Notes: a model not told the origin generated them from the letters alone. A stretch of DNA of 64,000 nucleotides from an uncultured Draconibacterium sp. (GCF_963674925.1 NZ_OY771649.1:682001-746000); one strand, 5' to 3'; positions 36,846 to 45,260 are shown, counted from the first letter of the stretch. Numbers and translations: made by a program.

Positions 36846-37367
36846 TTACGAACGGTTTCGCGCGGCAAGTAGTTTTTTCCCGGTTTTGAATGTAAAATAA
36901 CGCTGGGCTGCGTAGCTATAAACAATTACCAGAATGGTAGTTAGAATTTTCGACAGCATGGCGTATAGTCCGCAATATTCAACAAAGAATTTCAGAAAAA
37001 TATAGTTAAGCAGAATCGATCCGCCAACGGTAAGCAAATACCTGAAAAGTTGAATGCGCCCTTTTAATTCCGAAGAAGTAAACGTTACATATTTCGCCAG
37101 AAAGAACCCGCTTATGAATGTTATCGGAAAAACAATAAGAAAAGCGGCAATGTGCGGACTTATTGCAATAAATCCCAAATCGACAATCTGCATTTTTATT
37201 ACAAATCGGTAGAAAATGAAATACAAACTGATGTCGAGTATTGTGTTCGCTCCACCGGTGGCGGCATAGCGAAACATTTCGCGCGGAAGGAACTGCAGGA
37301 ATGGAAAATAAAACCAATCAACAAAGTTGATGACCATTATTCCTATTTTCTCAAGAATATTGCGCAT
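36846..37367 (-). CDS. GtrA-like membrane protein
   Basis: 173 residues, four membrane segments. RYAATGGANTILDISLYFIFYRF and FLAKYVTFTSSELKGRIQLFRYLL match the GtrA family, whose members flip undecaprenyl-linked sugars or support cell-surface glycan synthesis. It lies 54 bp upstream of the CPBP gene on the same strand. No glycosyltransferase is adjacent, so the glycan is not known. Confidence 0.87.
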   Translation of the reverse strand: MRNILEKIGIMVINFVDWFYFPFLQFLPREMFRYAATGGANTILDISLYFIFYRFVIKMQIVDLGFIAISPHIAAFLIVFPITFISGFFLAKYVTFTSSELKGRIQLFRYLLTVGGSILLNYIFLKFFVEYCGLYAMLSKILTTILVIVYSYAAQRYFTFKTGKKLLAARNRS

Positions 37368-37473
37368 GCTATATTTTCAGAATTGAGCTATAAAGAAACG
37401 AAAAATACTTAGATACCGGTAAACCACAAATTAGAATACAAAAAATAGTAGGTAAATACCATGGTAAAATTGG

Positions 37474-37490
37474 GTACAAAATAACCGGGT
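37474..37490. repeat. 17-bp direct repeat, copy 1
   Basis: GTACAAAATAACCGGGT, identical to 40524-40540. Both lie in intergenic DNA. Confidence 0.5.
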
Positions 37491-37613
37491 AATTGCAGCA
37501 TGTTGATCAACGATTTTTTGCTTGCACATGTATTCGTCAATGGCTGTAAAAAGTTTCTCAATACCAATTAACAATCTCACAATTTAACAGTTTTACAATT
37601 AATCAATTTCCTA

Positions 37614-38030
37614 TTACAAATCAGGCCGTTGACGTAGTTGTTTTTTAGTCGATTGTTGTTTTTTCTTTTCCAGTCGTTTTAATTTCGACGAAATGGTTGG
37701 CTTGGTTTTTACTCTTCGTTTAACCGGAGTTAAAGCCTTTTCTATCAATCCTATAAGTTTTGCGATGGCTTGTGTTTTGTTTTTTAACTGGCTGCGTTCG
37801 CTGCTCTCAAAAAGAACAATTACTCCATCTGAATTTATACGGTTCTTTAATTTTACACCAAGCCTTTGTTTCTGAGTTTCGGTAAAAACAGCACTCTCAT
37901 TCAGGTTAAAACGCAGCTCAATTTTTGTATTTACCTTATTCACATTTTGCCCGCCCGGGCCGCTACTGCGGATGGCCGAAATTTTTAATTCGTTTATAAT
38001 TTGGTCCTTTTGTGTTTCTGAAAGTCTCAT
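37614..38030 (-). CDS. arfB: Alternative ribosome-rescue factor ArfB-type peptidyl-tRNA hydrolase
   Basis: 138 residues from ATG 38030 (the longer ORF from 38075 adds 15 residues not typical of the family). The release-factor-1-like catalytic motif SSGPGGQNVNKVNTKIEL carries GGQ. The C-terminal tail is strongly basic (KRRVKTKPTISSKLKRLEKKKQQSTKKQLRQR), as needed for entry into the empty mRNA channel. It frees ribosomes stalled on truncated mRNA. Confidence 0.92.
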   Translation of the reverse strand: MRLSETQKDQIINELKISAIRSSGPGGQNVNKVNTKIELRFNLNESAVFTETQKQRLGVKLKNRINSDGVIVLFESSERSQLKNKTQAIAKLIGLIEKALTPVKRRVKTKPTISSKLKRLEKKKQQSTKKQLRQRPDL

Positions 38031-38218
38031 ATTAGGCGTGCTGTTGCAAATAAACTCTATGCGACAAAAGAACATGGATTTTTTTAATTTTCAAATCATT
38101 ATAAGGATTAAAACGAATTACAAATTATTCTGTCGAATCACGAAACACTACTGCCATTATAGGATAAATTGTAACCTTTAAGTTATTAAAAAGGTATATT
38201 AACCGGACTCAGATTCCA

Positions 38219-39661
38219 TTGGCAGTTCAGATTATTAATCATATTTCCTCCAATACCTTTGAGAAAGCTTTTCCCTCGCACTTGTTTTTGTGTGTTAAAC
38301 TAAACCTGGCGGAAGTGAATAGAAAAAAAAACTTTAATATCGGTAATGGCTCAAAAATAGCTGTTATTGGCGGCGGTCCGGCCGGAAGTTTTTTTGCCTA
38401 TTTCGCGCTCGGTTTTGCTGAACAAAAAGGAATTAGCATCCATATTGACATTTACGAAGCAAAGAATTTTCATGTAGCCGGCCCTGCAGGTTGTAATCGT
38501 TGTGGCGGAATTGTTTCGGAGTCGTTGATTCAGGCCTTATCCACCGACGGAATTATTCTTCCACCAAATGTTGTACGGCGTGGAATTGAATCATACAAAC
38601 TTCATATGGAGCAAGGTGCAACCTTAATTGAAACGCCATTAAAAGAGCAAAAAATCGCCTCCATGTTCAGGGGATTTGGCCCACTGGGAAGCGATAATAT
38701 CGACTCGGTTAGTTTCGACAATTATTTATTGGAGCTCTGCCAAAAAAAAGGAGTTAATACGATTTATGAAAAGGTAATTGATCTGGAACGTAGTGAAACA
38801 GGCATTAATGTTCAAACAAAAACAAATTCAACAAGTTACAATCTTGTTGTTGGTTCGGTGGGATTAAATCCCCGGTCATTTTCTTTCTTTAAAAAAGTTG
38901 CTCCGGCTTTTATTCCGCCTCAAACAACAAGAACGTATATCTGCGAATTTAAACTGGGCAACGAACTTATCAATCAGTATTTTGGGAATTCGATGCATGT
39001 GTTTCTTCTCAATCTGAAAAACATAAAATTTGGGGCACTAATTCCAAAAGGGCAATACGTAACCCTGGTTTTATTGGGGAAGCAGATTACCGGAGAAATA
39101 GTTGACAGCTTTTTAAACAGCGAGGCTGTTCAACGCTGTTTCCCAAAAGGACTGGATATGAACAAGATTACGCCCTGCCAGTGTTTTCCGGGTATTAATA
39201 TTAAAAATGCGCACTATGCATATTCTGACCGGGTGGTGCTGATTGGCGACTCCGCATCATCAAAATTATATAAGAACGGAATTGGAGCAGCTTATATAAC
39301 TGCCAAAGCGGCTGCAAAAACAGCTTTGTTCCATGGCGTATCCGAAACCGATTTCAAAAAGCATTATCAACCTGAATGCACGCGTTTAAACAGAGACAAT
39401 GCCATTGGTAAATTTATTTTTTGGGTTACTACAATCATTCAAAAATCTTCCGTATTGAAAAAAGGAATATTTCGTATGGTAGTTAACGAACAGAAGAAGG
39501 TAAACGACAAAAGAAGAATGAGCTCGGTTTTATGGGATACGTTTACAGGAAGTGCGCCATACACCGATATTTTAAGGCGGGTATTGCATCCCGCAACAAT
39601 ACTTTTATTACTGGCGAATACGGTAAATGGACTATTTAACAGATCTGAAAAAGAGGATTGA
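38219..39661 (+). CDS. FAD-dependent oxidoreductase, geranylgeranyl-reductase-like
   Basis: Up to 480 residues. The dinucleotide-binding motif IAVIGGGPAGSFFAYF lies near residues 47-62, and the second FAD motif VVLIGDSASSKLYKNGIGAAYITAKAA near 340. A Cys pair GPAGCNRCGG is conserved in the geranylgeranyl-reductase/digeranylglycerophospholipid-reductase group. The start is uncertain: TTG 38219 as given, or GTG 38315, which would leave a more usual short N-terminus. The substrate, perhaps an isoprenoid or a quinone-like lipid, is not evident. The divergent and convergent neighbours give no help. Confidence 0.72.
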   Translation: MAVQIINHISSNTFEKAFPSHLFLCVKLNLAEVNRKKNFNIGNGSKIAVIGGGPAGSFFAYFALGFAEQKGISIHIDIYEAKNFHVAGPAGCNRCGGIVSESLIQALSTDGIILPPNVVRRGIESYKLHMEQGATLIETPLKEQKIASMFRGFGPLGSDNIDSVSFDNYLLELCQKKGVNTIYEKVIDLERSETGINVQTKTNSTSYNLVVGSVGLNPRSFSFFKKVAPAFIPPQTTRTYICEFKLGNELINQYFGNSMHVFLLNLKNIKFGALIPKGQYVTLVLLGKQITGEIVDSFLNSEAVQRCFPKGLDMNKITPCQCFPGINIKNAHYAYSDRVVLIGDSASSKLYKNGIGAAYITAKAAAKTALFHGVSETDFKKHYQPECTRLNRDNAIGKFIFWVTTIIQKSSVLKKGIFRMVVNEQKKVNDKRRMSSVLWDTFTGSAPYTDILRRVLHPATILLLLANTVNGLFNRSEKED

Positions 39662-39706
39662 AAAGTAATTCGATTAGAAAGTTTATGGTCAGATAATATA
39701 GCTTAA

Positions 39707-40438
39707 TTATAAATACTCCATATCATTTGCCATTTTTTCCAAACGCCATTCACTCAGCTGTTTTACCCGGTTTAAAACGTTTGAAGTAACTCGGTTATGC
39801 ACACTTTCCCAAATTTTATTTACCAACCTGTTCGCCTCCTTTTCTTTTCCGTAAAAATTAAAACTTACCGCAAAAATGAGCTGCGATTGTGCAATTTCGC
39901 CCATCTCTTCGATAGGCGAACGTACGTACATAACAAAAATGCCAATTGGGTATCCTCCGGTGCAGTCGTATAATAAATAACGGGCATTATCGAAATCAAA
40001 AGCGTCGGGAGTGCTTTTAATTCGTATTGAATGCAGCTTGAACAAGGGAATTAAGTTCATGCCCAAAAAACTCTTTTTAAAGCCAAAAGGAAGAATCTCG
40101 ATATTTTCAATGTTATTATCAATTCGCTCAACTTTGGCAACGTGGTTTGGCCAACAGGTTGAGTCTCCGTTCCAATTCAGTAATTCATTAAAAATATAGC
40201 CTACCGGGGCATTCACGCCAATTTTATGAACGTTTAAAACAAAGTTTTTATTCACATCAATACCTACACGTTGCAGCACCCGCCTGTTGTATTCTTTTCG
40301 GGTTTCTTCCGATTCAAATTTTATTAATGTCGGCTTTTTGGGGGTATTGATTAAGAAGTTTTTAATGTCGGAAAATACATTTTTACTCCTTGATGGTGGA
40401 TTTATATTGATCGGTGATGATTCCTGTTGATTTACCAT
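39707..40438 (-). CDS. Protein of unknown function, possibly SRPBCC/START-like
   Basis: 243 residues, no signal peptide or membrane segment. The region from about 75, NAPVGYIFNELLNWNGDSTCWPNHVAKVERIDN, and the long C-terminal amphipathic helix (WESVHNRVTSNVLNRVKQL) loosely recall SRPBCC lipid-binding folds, but I do not recognise the family. The first about 60 residues are polar and probably disordered. It is convergent with the flavoprotein gene, whose stop is 45 bp away. Confidence 0.6.
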   Translation of the reverse strand: MVNQQESSPININPPSRSKNVFSDIKNFLINTPKKPTLIKFESEETRKEYNRRVLQRVGIDVNKNFVLNVHKIGVNAPVGYIFNELLNWNGDSTCWPNHVAKVERIDNNIENIEILPFGFKKSFLGMNLIPLFKLHSIRIKSTPDAFDFDNARYLLYDCTGGYPIGIFVMYVRSPIEEMGEIAQSQLIFAVSFNFYGKEKEANRLVNKIWESVHNRVTSNVLNRVKQLSEWRLEKMANDMEYL

Positions 40439-40523
40439 TTATAAGTAAAAATGTTGAATTATTTCGAATAAGAATGAATCGAATAATATACGCCTTTTGT
40501 GACGATAGTATTTGATTTTTAAA

Positions 40524-40540
40524 GTACAAAATAACCGGGT
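40524..40540. repeat. 17-bp direct repeat, copy 2
   Basis: Identical to 37474-37490; it lies between the unknown gene and the Crp/Fnr gene. Confidence 0.5.
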
Positions 40541-40589
40541 GAAAAACAATGAAGTGAAGAGATAATATGAATTACTTAATCATTTAATG

Positions 40590-41231
40590 TTAGCCGTTTT
40601 TGCTGATATTCAGCAATTGAGCCGCATCGTCGACAATAATGTTTTTGCCATTAAGCGTAATAATCTTTTCCTTCTCGAACTCTTTCAGAAACTTAATGGC
40701 ACTTTCTGCTGATATAGACGCAAAATCAGCAATATCCTGACGGGTAAGAAACTCAAAAATATTCTTCTTCAGAAATTCTTCCTGGCTCAGGTAGAGCAGG
40801 GCAGAAGCCAGTTTTCCGCGCATTTGTTTGTATGAAATGTTTTTGATCACCTCAAACAAATGTCTTTCGTTTTGGTAGTTCTGTGAGGTAATTTTTAATG
40901 CAAACTCCGGGTTGTCCAGCAAGATCTGTTTCAGACTTTCCTTTTCAATCATACAAATTTGGGTATTGCTGATAGCCTGTGCCGAATAGGTGTGGACCGG
41001 CTCGCCAAACACTGACGAAAATGCCAGAAATTCGCCTTCGGAAGCCACACTTATACTCATGTTTTTATCAATGCCGGTTTGCAGGTACACTTTTACCAGG
41101 CCCTCGACAACGTACATCACATAAGGTGCAAACGCGCCCTGTTTAAAAATCGTTTCGCCTTTTAGGTACTGAACCCGGGTTTTGTAGGCATTCAGTTTGT
41201 CTAAATTTTGTATGTTATCTGTAAAATCCAA
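40590..41231 (-). CDS. Crp/Fnr-family transcriptional regulator
   Basis: 213 residues. A cyclic-nucleotide-binding-type beta-barrel (about 20-115, KGETIFKQGAFAPYVMYVVEGLVKVYL) is followed by a dimer helix and a Crp-type helix-turn-helix (about 150-205, LTRQDIADFASISAESAIKFLKEFEKE). There is no N-terminal cysteine cluster of Fnr type, so the signal is not oxygen via Fe-S. It is divergent from the NifX-like/thioredoxin/OsmC operon, a probable target. An inverted repeat GACAG-N8-CTGTC lies between them at 41298-41315. Confidence 0.9.
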   Translation of the reverse strand: MDFTDNIQNLDKLNAYKTRVQYLKGETIFKQGAFAPYVMYVVEGLVKVYLQTGIDKNMSISVASEGEFLAFSSVFGEPVHTYSAQAISNTQICMIEKESLKQILLDNPEFALKITSQNYQNERHLFEVIKNISYKQMRGKLASALLYLSQEEFLKKNIFEFLTRQDIADFASISAESAIKFLKEFEKEKIITLNGKNIIVDDAAQLLNISKNG

Positions 41232-41297
41232 TTCTGAATCTGATATTTCTCCAAATTTACATAAGAATTACGATTAACCAAGCTAAAACTATCAAAC

Positions 41298-41315
41298 GAC
41301 AGGAATGAAACTGTC
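41298..41315. promoter_or_regulatory. Inverted repeat between the Crp/Fnr gene and the redox operon
   Basis: GACAG (41298-41302) and CTGTC (41311-41315), 8-bp spacer. GACAG recurs at 41335-41339. A regulator-binding role is inferred only from position. Confidence 0.3.
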
Positions 41316-41379
41316 AAATTTCAGTTTACGAACCGACAGACTTCAGTGCCATTTTTACGGTTTGTGTTTTCCAACGATT

Positions 41380-41387
41380 TATCTTTG
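41380..41387 (+). promoter_or_regulatory. -7 promoter box of the redox operon
   Basis: TATCTTTG fits TAnnTTTG. TTTA at 41354-41357 is 22 bp upstream and TTTG at 41361-41364 is 15 bp upstream, so the -33 box is uncertain. Confidence 0.45.
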
Positions 41388-41445
41388 TGGTGTTGATTTT
41401 CATAATGATATTGGATTAAGTAATAATTGGATAAAGGGGAGATAA

Positions 41446-41482
41446 AACAGAGTTGCACTATTATTTAGGCACTCTGTTTTTT
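41446..41482 (+). terminator. Intrinsic terminator inside the leader of the redox operon
   Basis: AACAGAGT-t-GC (41446-41456) pairs with GC-ACTCTGTT (41469-41478) with one bulge, followed by T residues to 41482. It lies about 105 bp before the NifX-like start, so either a short RNA ends here or read-through is regulated. Confidence 0.6.
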
Positions 41483-41587
41483 ACCACAAAAAAGATGAAA
41501 CGAGCACGAGAAAGCGTTCCATATTTAGGCGATTTTAAAATCATGCAAGTTCCATCTTATTCCTTAGAAACAAACAACTCAAATGAG

Positions 41588-41932
41588 ATGAAAAAAGTAG
41601 CCATACCTATAGCGAACAAAAAAATTAGCGAATACCTGTGCAGATGTTCGCACTTCGCATTTTATGATATGGAAACAAAAAACACGATCATTTCTAAAAA
41701 AGAAGTTATCGACTTCTCCAATGCAGATGAAGTTCGCTTGTGGATTAAAAACAACGGCATAACTGACATTATTCTTCACCGCATAAAGAAAGAATTGATT
41801 GGTATTCTTACTTCAGAGAAAATTAATTTGTTTGTAGGTGTGCCAATGGTTTCGGCCGGGCAAATTATTGAGGCCTATCGTTGTGGAAAACTGGAATCGG
41901 ATAAAAACATAATAACAGAAATAACAAATTAA
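41588..41932 (+). CDS. NifX/NifB-C-terminal-like domain protein (dinitrogenase FeMo-cofactor family)
   Basis: 114 residues from ATG 41588, which gives the family N-terminus KKVAIPIANKKISEYLC. The longer ORF from 41453 would begin inside a terminator hairpin and is rejected. The small alpha-beta fold with VDFSNADEVRLWIKNNGITDIILHRIKKELIGILTSEKINLFVGVP (here in part) matches the Fe-Mo cofactor-binding family, many members of which occur in non-nitrogen-fixing genomes and bind Fe-S or metal clusters. No nif gene is present. It is the first gene of a four-gene redox operon. Confidence 0.8.
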   Translation: MKKVAIPIANKKISEYLCRCSHFAFYDMETKNTIISKKEVIDFSNADEVRLWIKNNGITDIILHRIKKELIGILTSEKINLFVGVPMVSAGQIIEAYRCGKLESDKNIITEITN

Positions 41933-41943
41933 AACGAACAAAG

Positions 41944-42294
41944 ATGAAACTTTTAAGAACAGGATTACCCGAAATAGAATCGGCAGCAGAATTGGAAAAA
42001 GTACTGGCAGAAAACGAGAATGTAATGGTATGTTGTGGACGTATGGGCCCGATGTGTTTCCCGGTATACAATGTTATGGAACGCCTGGAGAAAGAGCGCA
42101 GCAACGTAAAATTTATGGTTATGGCCTTTGATAATCCGGAGGCTGCACCGATTCGGAATGCGCCTGAATGCAGTAGTTTTATGGGACTTCCGTTCACCAT
42201 GTATTACAAAAACGGGGAAGTGGCCAAAGCAACTACAAGTATCCAGACTCACGAGCAGGTAACTGCTATTCTTGACGAGCAGTTTGGTAACTAA
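41944..42294 (+). CDS. Thioredoxin-fold protein with an unusual Cys motif
   Basis: 116 residues with a thioredoxin-like pattern: an N-terminal helix, a strand ending VMVCCGRMGPMC, and the later cis-proline region FMGLPFTMYYKNGE. In place of CxxC it has C30, C31 and C38, so the nearest pair is CX6C. This may bind metal or form a different disulfide. It lies 11 bp after the NifX-like gene and 13 bp before osmC. I do not know a family name for it. Confidence 0.72.
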   Translation: MKLLRTGLPEIESAAELEKVLAENENVMVCCGRMGPMCFPVYNVMERLEKERSNVKFMVMAFDNPEAAPIRNAPECSSFMGLPFTMYYKNGEVAKATTSIQTHEQVTAILDEQFGN

Positions 42295-42307
42295 AAATTG
42301 AAAAGTA

Positions 42308-42727
42308 ATGGCAAAACAAGAAGTAAAAGTTAGCTGGAAAGATAAAATGGCTTTTGAAGCCGAAGTAGATGGACACAAAATAATGCTCGACGCTGCCGAA
42401 GCTGTTGGTGGCGAAAACCGTGGCCCGCGTCCGAAACCACTTATGCTTACTGCACTTGCGGGCTGTACGGGAATGGATGTTGTATCTATTCTGAAAAAGA
42501 TGCGCATTGAAGTGGAAGATTTTAATGTAACTGTTGAAGGTGATTTAACCGATGAGCATCCGAAACAGTATTATAAAATGAATGTTATCTATACGTTTAA
42601 AGGTAAAGATCTTCCTTTGGAGAAACTAAAAAAAGCAGTTAGTTTGTCGGAAGAAAGATATTGTGGAGTAAGTGCGCTATACAAAAAAGCGATCGAAGTT
42701 ACTTCTGAAATTAAAATTATAGATTAA
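42308..42727 (+). CDS. OsmC/Ohr-family peroxiredoxin-like protein
   Basis: 139 residues, an OsmC fold with the two redox cysteines C53 (LAGCTGMDVV) and C119 (ERYCGVSALYKK). The family reduces organic hydroperoxides with the cysteine pair, using dithiol donors such as lipoyl proteins or thioredoxin. A thioredoxin gene follows after 4 bp, consistent with that supply. Confidence 0.9.
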   Translation: MAKQEVKVSWKDKMAFEAEVDGHKIMLDAAEAVGGENRGPRPKPLMLTALAGCTGMDVVSILKKMRIEVEDFNVTVEGDLTDEHPKQYYKMNVIYTFKGKDLPLEKLKKAVSLSEERYCGVSALYKKAIEVTSEIKIID

Positions 42728-42731
42728 AGTT

Positions 42732-43154
42732 ATGTCGACTACACTAATTGTAATTGCTGTTGTTCTTGCCGCGTTGGTTGCATTAATTGCAGTAAATTAT
42801 TTTCGAATGAAAAATGCCAAACCGGTGGCAAACAGCAAACGGATTAAAGTGCTGAATAATAAAAACTTTAAAGCAGCAACAAAACGCGGAGTTGTATTGC
42901 TCGATTTTTGGGCGCCCTGGTGTGGACCATGCAAGATTATTGCACCTACCTTAAACGAAATTGCCGATAGCCAGACTGATTTTATGGTGGCAAAAGTTAA
43001 TGTAGACCACAACCAGCAACTGGCACAAAAATTTAAAGTGCGCAACATTCCAACCATGCTGATTTTAAAAGACGGTAAAGAAGCCGGTCGTATTGTTGGT
43101 GTAAAAACCAAACGTACTATTCTGAAAGAGATTGACGCTGTAATGGCAGGATAA
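42732..43154 (+). CDS. Membrane-anchored thioredoxin
   Basis: 140 residues. An N-terminal membrane segment (about 4-24) is followed by a classical thioredoxin domain with WAPWCGPCK (C64, C67) and the cis-proline motif NIPTML. The anchor may be uncleaved, leaving the domain on one membrane face; the Met-Ser-Thr start gives few orienting charges. It closes the operon, and a terminator follows at 43183. Confidence 0.88.
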   Translation: MSTTLIVIAVVLAALVALIAVNYFRMKNAKPVANSKRIKVLNNKNFKAATKRGVVLLDFWAPWCGPCKIIAPTLNEIADSQTDFMVAKVNVDHNQQLAQKFKVRNIPTMLILKDGKEAGRIVGVKTKRTILKEIDAVMAG

Positions 43155-43182
43155 ATCAGAAAAATAAAAAACCTTATATACA

Positions 43183-43224
43183 GAAAGCCGCTAATCGATT
43201 TTAGATAAGTGGCTTTCGCTTTTT
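43183..43224 (+). terminator. Terminator of the redox operon
   Basis: GAAAGCC (43183-43189) and GGCTTTC (43211-43217) form the lower stem of a long hairpin, followed by GC and a T-run. Confidence 0.7.
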
Positions 43225-43345
43225 TGCGCCTTGCTCACATACGGTTCAGAAAAGCTGATTATTGCTAAGTATTTTTGTCGACGATTTCAAACCTTTTAAG
43301 AACTGAAATTAAGGAGATTATTTGCTATTGCCCACAGGGAATGAG

Positions 43346-43439
43346 CTATTTTTGAAACATAATTAAGAACACAAAACAAATCACAGATAGAGTCGCTTTC
43401 GACTAATTTACAAGCCTGAAATTTTTCAGGCTTTTTTTA
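43346..43439 (+). ncRNA. Candidate small RNA with two hairpins
   Basis: A -7 box TATTTTTG lies at about 43348-43355 (a TTTG is 22 bp upstream). Downstream come a small hairpin AGTCG-CTTT-CGACT (43391-43404) and a terminator AGCCTGAA-ATTT-TTCAGGCT (43413-43432) with seven T residues. No ORF lies between. The remaining part of the 665-bp gap up to the rimB-rimK fusion gene shows only a weak AGAGCT/AGCTCT repeat. Confidence 0.4.
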
Positions 43440-43819
43440 TGATAGTATAACCAGTGTTGGAATGGAAAATCAAACGAACCAGGCTAATCCTGTTTGAAGC
43501 CTGTTTCTGAGTACTCTTAACCGATAAAAACGATAAGTAGTTGATTACGAGAGCTCCCTGTAGCTCTATTTGTAGCTTTCGTCGTATTACAAAAACACTT
43601 TTGTTACCAAAATACAACTATCATACACCTACAATAATGGTTTATTAACTTCTGAATGCCGGTCGCCAGCAGTTTTTCGTGTCTGCAAAATATTTTTAAT
43701 GCCTTCCGATTTTGTTCTTACCACATAAAAAAAAGATATTTATATTGCAGCACTTAATCAAACCAATAAAATTTCAGATACAGGTTACAAAAAAGCCTTA
43801 TTATTAGTATTTTAGAAAA

Positions 43820-45202
43820 ATGGATTCAGATAAAATTATTATTGGTAGCGAAGAATGGTGCGGTTTGCCGCAATTAAATATTCCGGGAGTAAAAGCCCGG
43901 ATCGATTCAGGAGCAAAAACTTCAGCATTGCATGCGGTAAATATTAATCAGTTTAAAAAGAATGGCCAGCCATGGATTAGTTTTGATGTACATCCGCTGC
44001 AGAAAGATGGAAAAACCACCATTAACTGCGAGGCGCCATTATTAGATAAACGAAAAGTAAAAAGCTCGAGTGGCAACAGCGAAGTTCGCTTTGTAATAAA
44101 AACAGTGCTGTCGATCGCAGGTGAGGCATGGGAAATTGAAGTTACACTTACCAACCGCGACTCGATGGGGTACCGAATGTTGCTGGGAAGGCAAGCTATG
44201 TCGGGAAAAATACTGGTCGATCCGGAAGAATCGTTCCATTTGGGAGAACTATCAAAAGAACGTATCGCGTCGTTTTACTTTACAAATATTACACGTCCTA
44301 CGGGTTTAAAGATCGGACTGCTGGCCAGTAATCCTGATTTGTACAGCAACATACGAATTATGGAAGCAGGGCAGGAGCATGGCCATGAAATGGAATTTCT
44401 GAATCTGAAAGACTGTTACATAAAACTTGATGGTAAAAATCCGGAAATGCATTATCGTGGTGGCCGTGTTTTAAATGAATTTGATGCCATTATTCCGAGA
44501 ATCAGGCCAAGTGCTACCTTTTATGGTTGCGCACTTACACGGCACTTCGAAGCCATGGGGGTTTATACGCTCAATAGCGCGTCAGCTATTACCCAGTCGC
44601 GCGATAAGTTGTATGCTTTGCAGTTGCTCATCAATAATGGGCTGCCTATTCCTACAACGGGTTTTGCCAACTCTCCGCTCGATACCAACGAACTGATTCA
44701 GATGGTTGGCGGTGCACCGCTTATTGTAAAACTGTTGGAAGGAACACAGGGCAAAGGAGTAGTTTTGGCCGAAACAAAAAAGGCTGCCGAGAGTTTGATT
44801 AACGCCTTTAAAAGCCTTCGTGCCAACATTCTTGTACAAGAGTTTGTAAAAGAGGCCGATGGTAAGGATATCCGTTGTTTTGTTGTGAATGGAAAAGTGG
44901 TGGCCAGTATTATGCGCACTGCCGCACCGGGCGAGTTCCGTGCAAATATTCATATGGGAGGAACAGCATCGATTACTAAAATTACTGCTGAAGAACGCCG
45001 TATTGCAATTCTTGCAGCAAAAACCTTAAATCTGAAAGTTGCCGGTGTTGATATCATCCGCGGAAAAAACGGGCCACTGTTATTGGAAGTAAATTCATCG
45101 CCGGGTCTTGAAGGGGTAGAAGGAGCCTCGAATAAAGATATAGCCGGCAAAATGATTGAAGCTATTGAGCGGGACTTAAAATACCACAAGAGAGGAGTTT
45201 AA
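43820..45202 (+). CDS. rimK: Fusion of a RimB-like aspartic-type protease domain and a RimK-type ATP-grasp ligase
   Basis: 460 residues. Residues about 5-145 are the retropepsin-like ATP-dependent zinc protease family (PF05618 type): IPGVKARIDSGAKTSALHA (D29-S30-G31) and GYRMLLGRQAMSGKILVDP. Residues about 160-455 are a RimK ligase: LKIGLLASNPDLYSN, TQSRDKLYALQLL, the ATP-grasp lysine in PLIVKLLEGTQGKGV, and the metal-binding LLLEVNSSPGLEG. RimK adds glutamates to ribosomal protein S6. In Pseudomonas the protease RimB is a separate protein that acts with RimK, so here both may be one chain. Other peptide-ligase targets remain possible. Confidence 0.88.
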   Translation: MDSDKIIIGSEEWCGLPQLNIPGVKARIDSGAKTSALHAVNINQFKKNGQPWISFDVHPLQKDGKTTINCEAPLLDKRKVKSSSGNSEVRFVIKTVLSIAGEAWEIEVTLTNRDSMGYRMLLGRQAMSGKILVDPEESFHLGELSKERIASFYFTNITRPTGLKIGLLASNPDLYSNIRIMEAGQEHGHEMEFLNLKDCYIKLDGKNPEMHYRGGRVLNEFDAIIPRIRPSATFYGCALTRHFEAMGVYTLNSASAITQSRDKLYALQLLINNGLPIPTTGFANSPLDTNELIQMVGGAPLIVKLLEGTQGKGVVLAETKKAAESLINAFKSLRANILVQEFVKEADGKDIRCFVVNGKVVASIMRTAAPGEFRANIHMGGTASITKITAEERRIAILAAKTLNLKVAGVDIIRGKNGPLLLEVNSSPGLEGVEGASNKDIAGKMIEAIERDLKYHKRGV

Positions 45203-45220
45203 ACGGCTTTTAGGAGAAAT

Positions 45221-45260
45221 AAAAATGGCAGGAAAGGAAAACCTAACCTGCCATTTTTTT
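45221..45260. terminator. Bidirectional intrinsic terminator
   Basis: AAAAATGGCAGG (45221-45232) pairs with CCTGCCATTTTT (45247-45258), with A- and T-runs at both ends. It serves rimK (+) and the binding-protein gene (-). Confidence 0.85.

Noticed and set aside
41453..41587. An N-terminal extension of the NifX-like protein
   Set aside because: It would start inside a terminator hairpin, and the family N-terminus begins at 41588.
41588..41932. Evidence of nitrogen fixation
   Set aside because: A lone NifX-like domain is common in non-fixing bacteria and no other nif gene is present.
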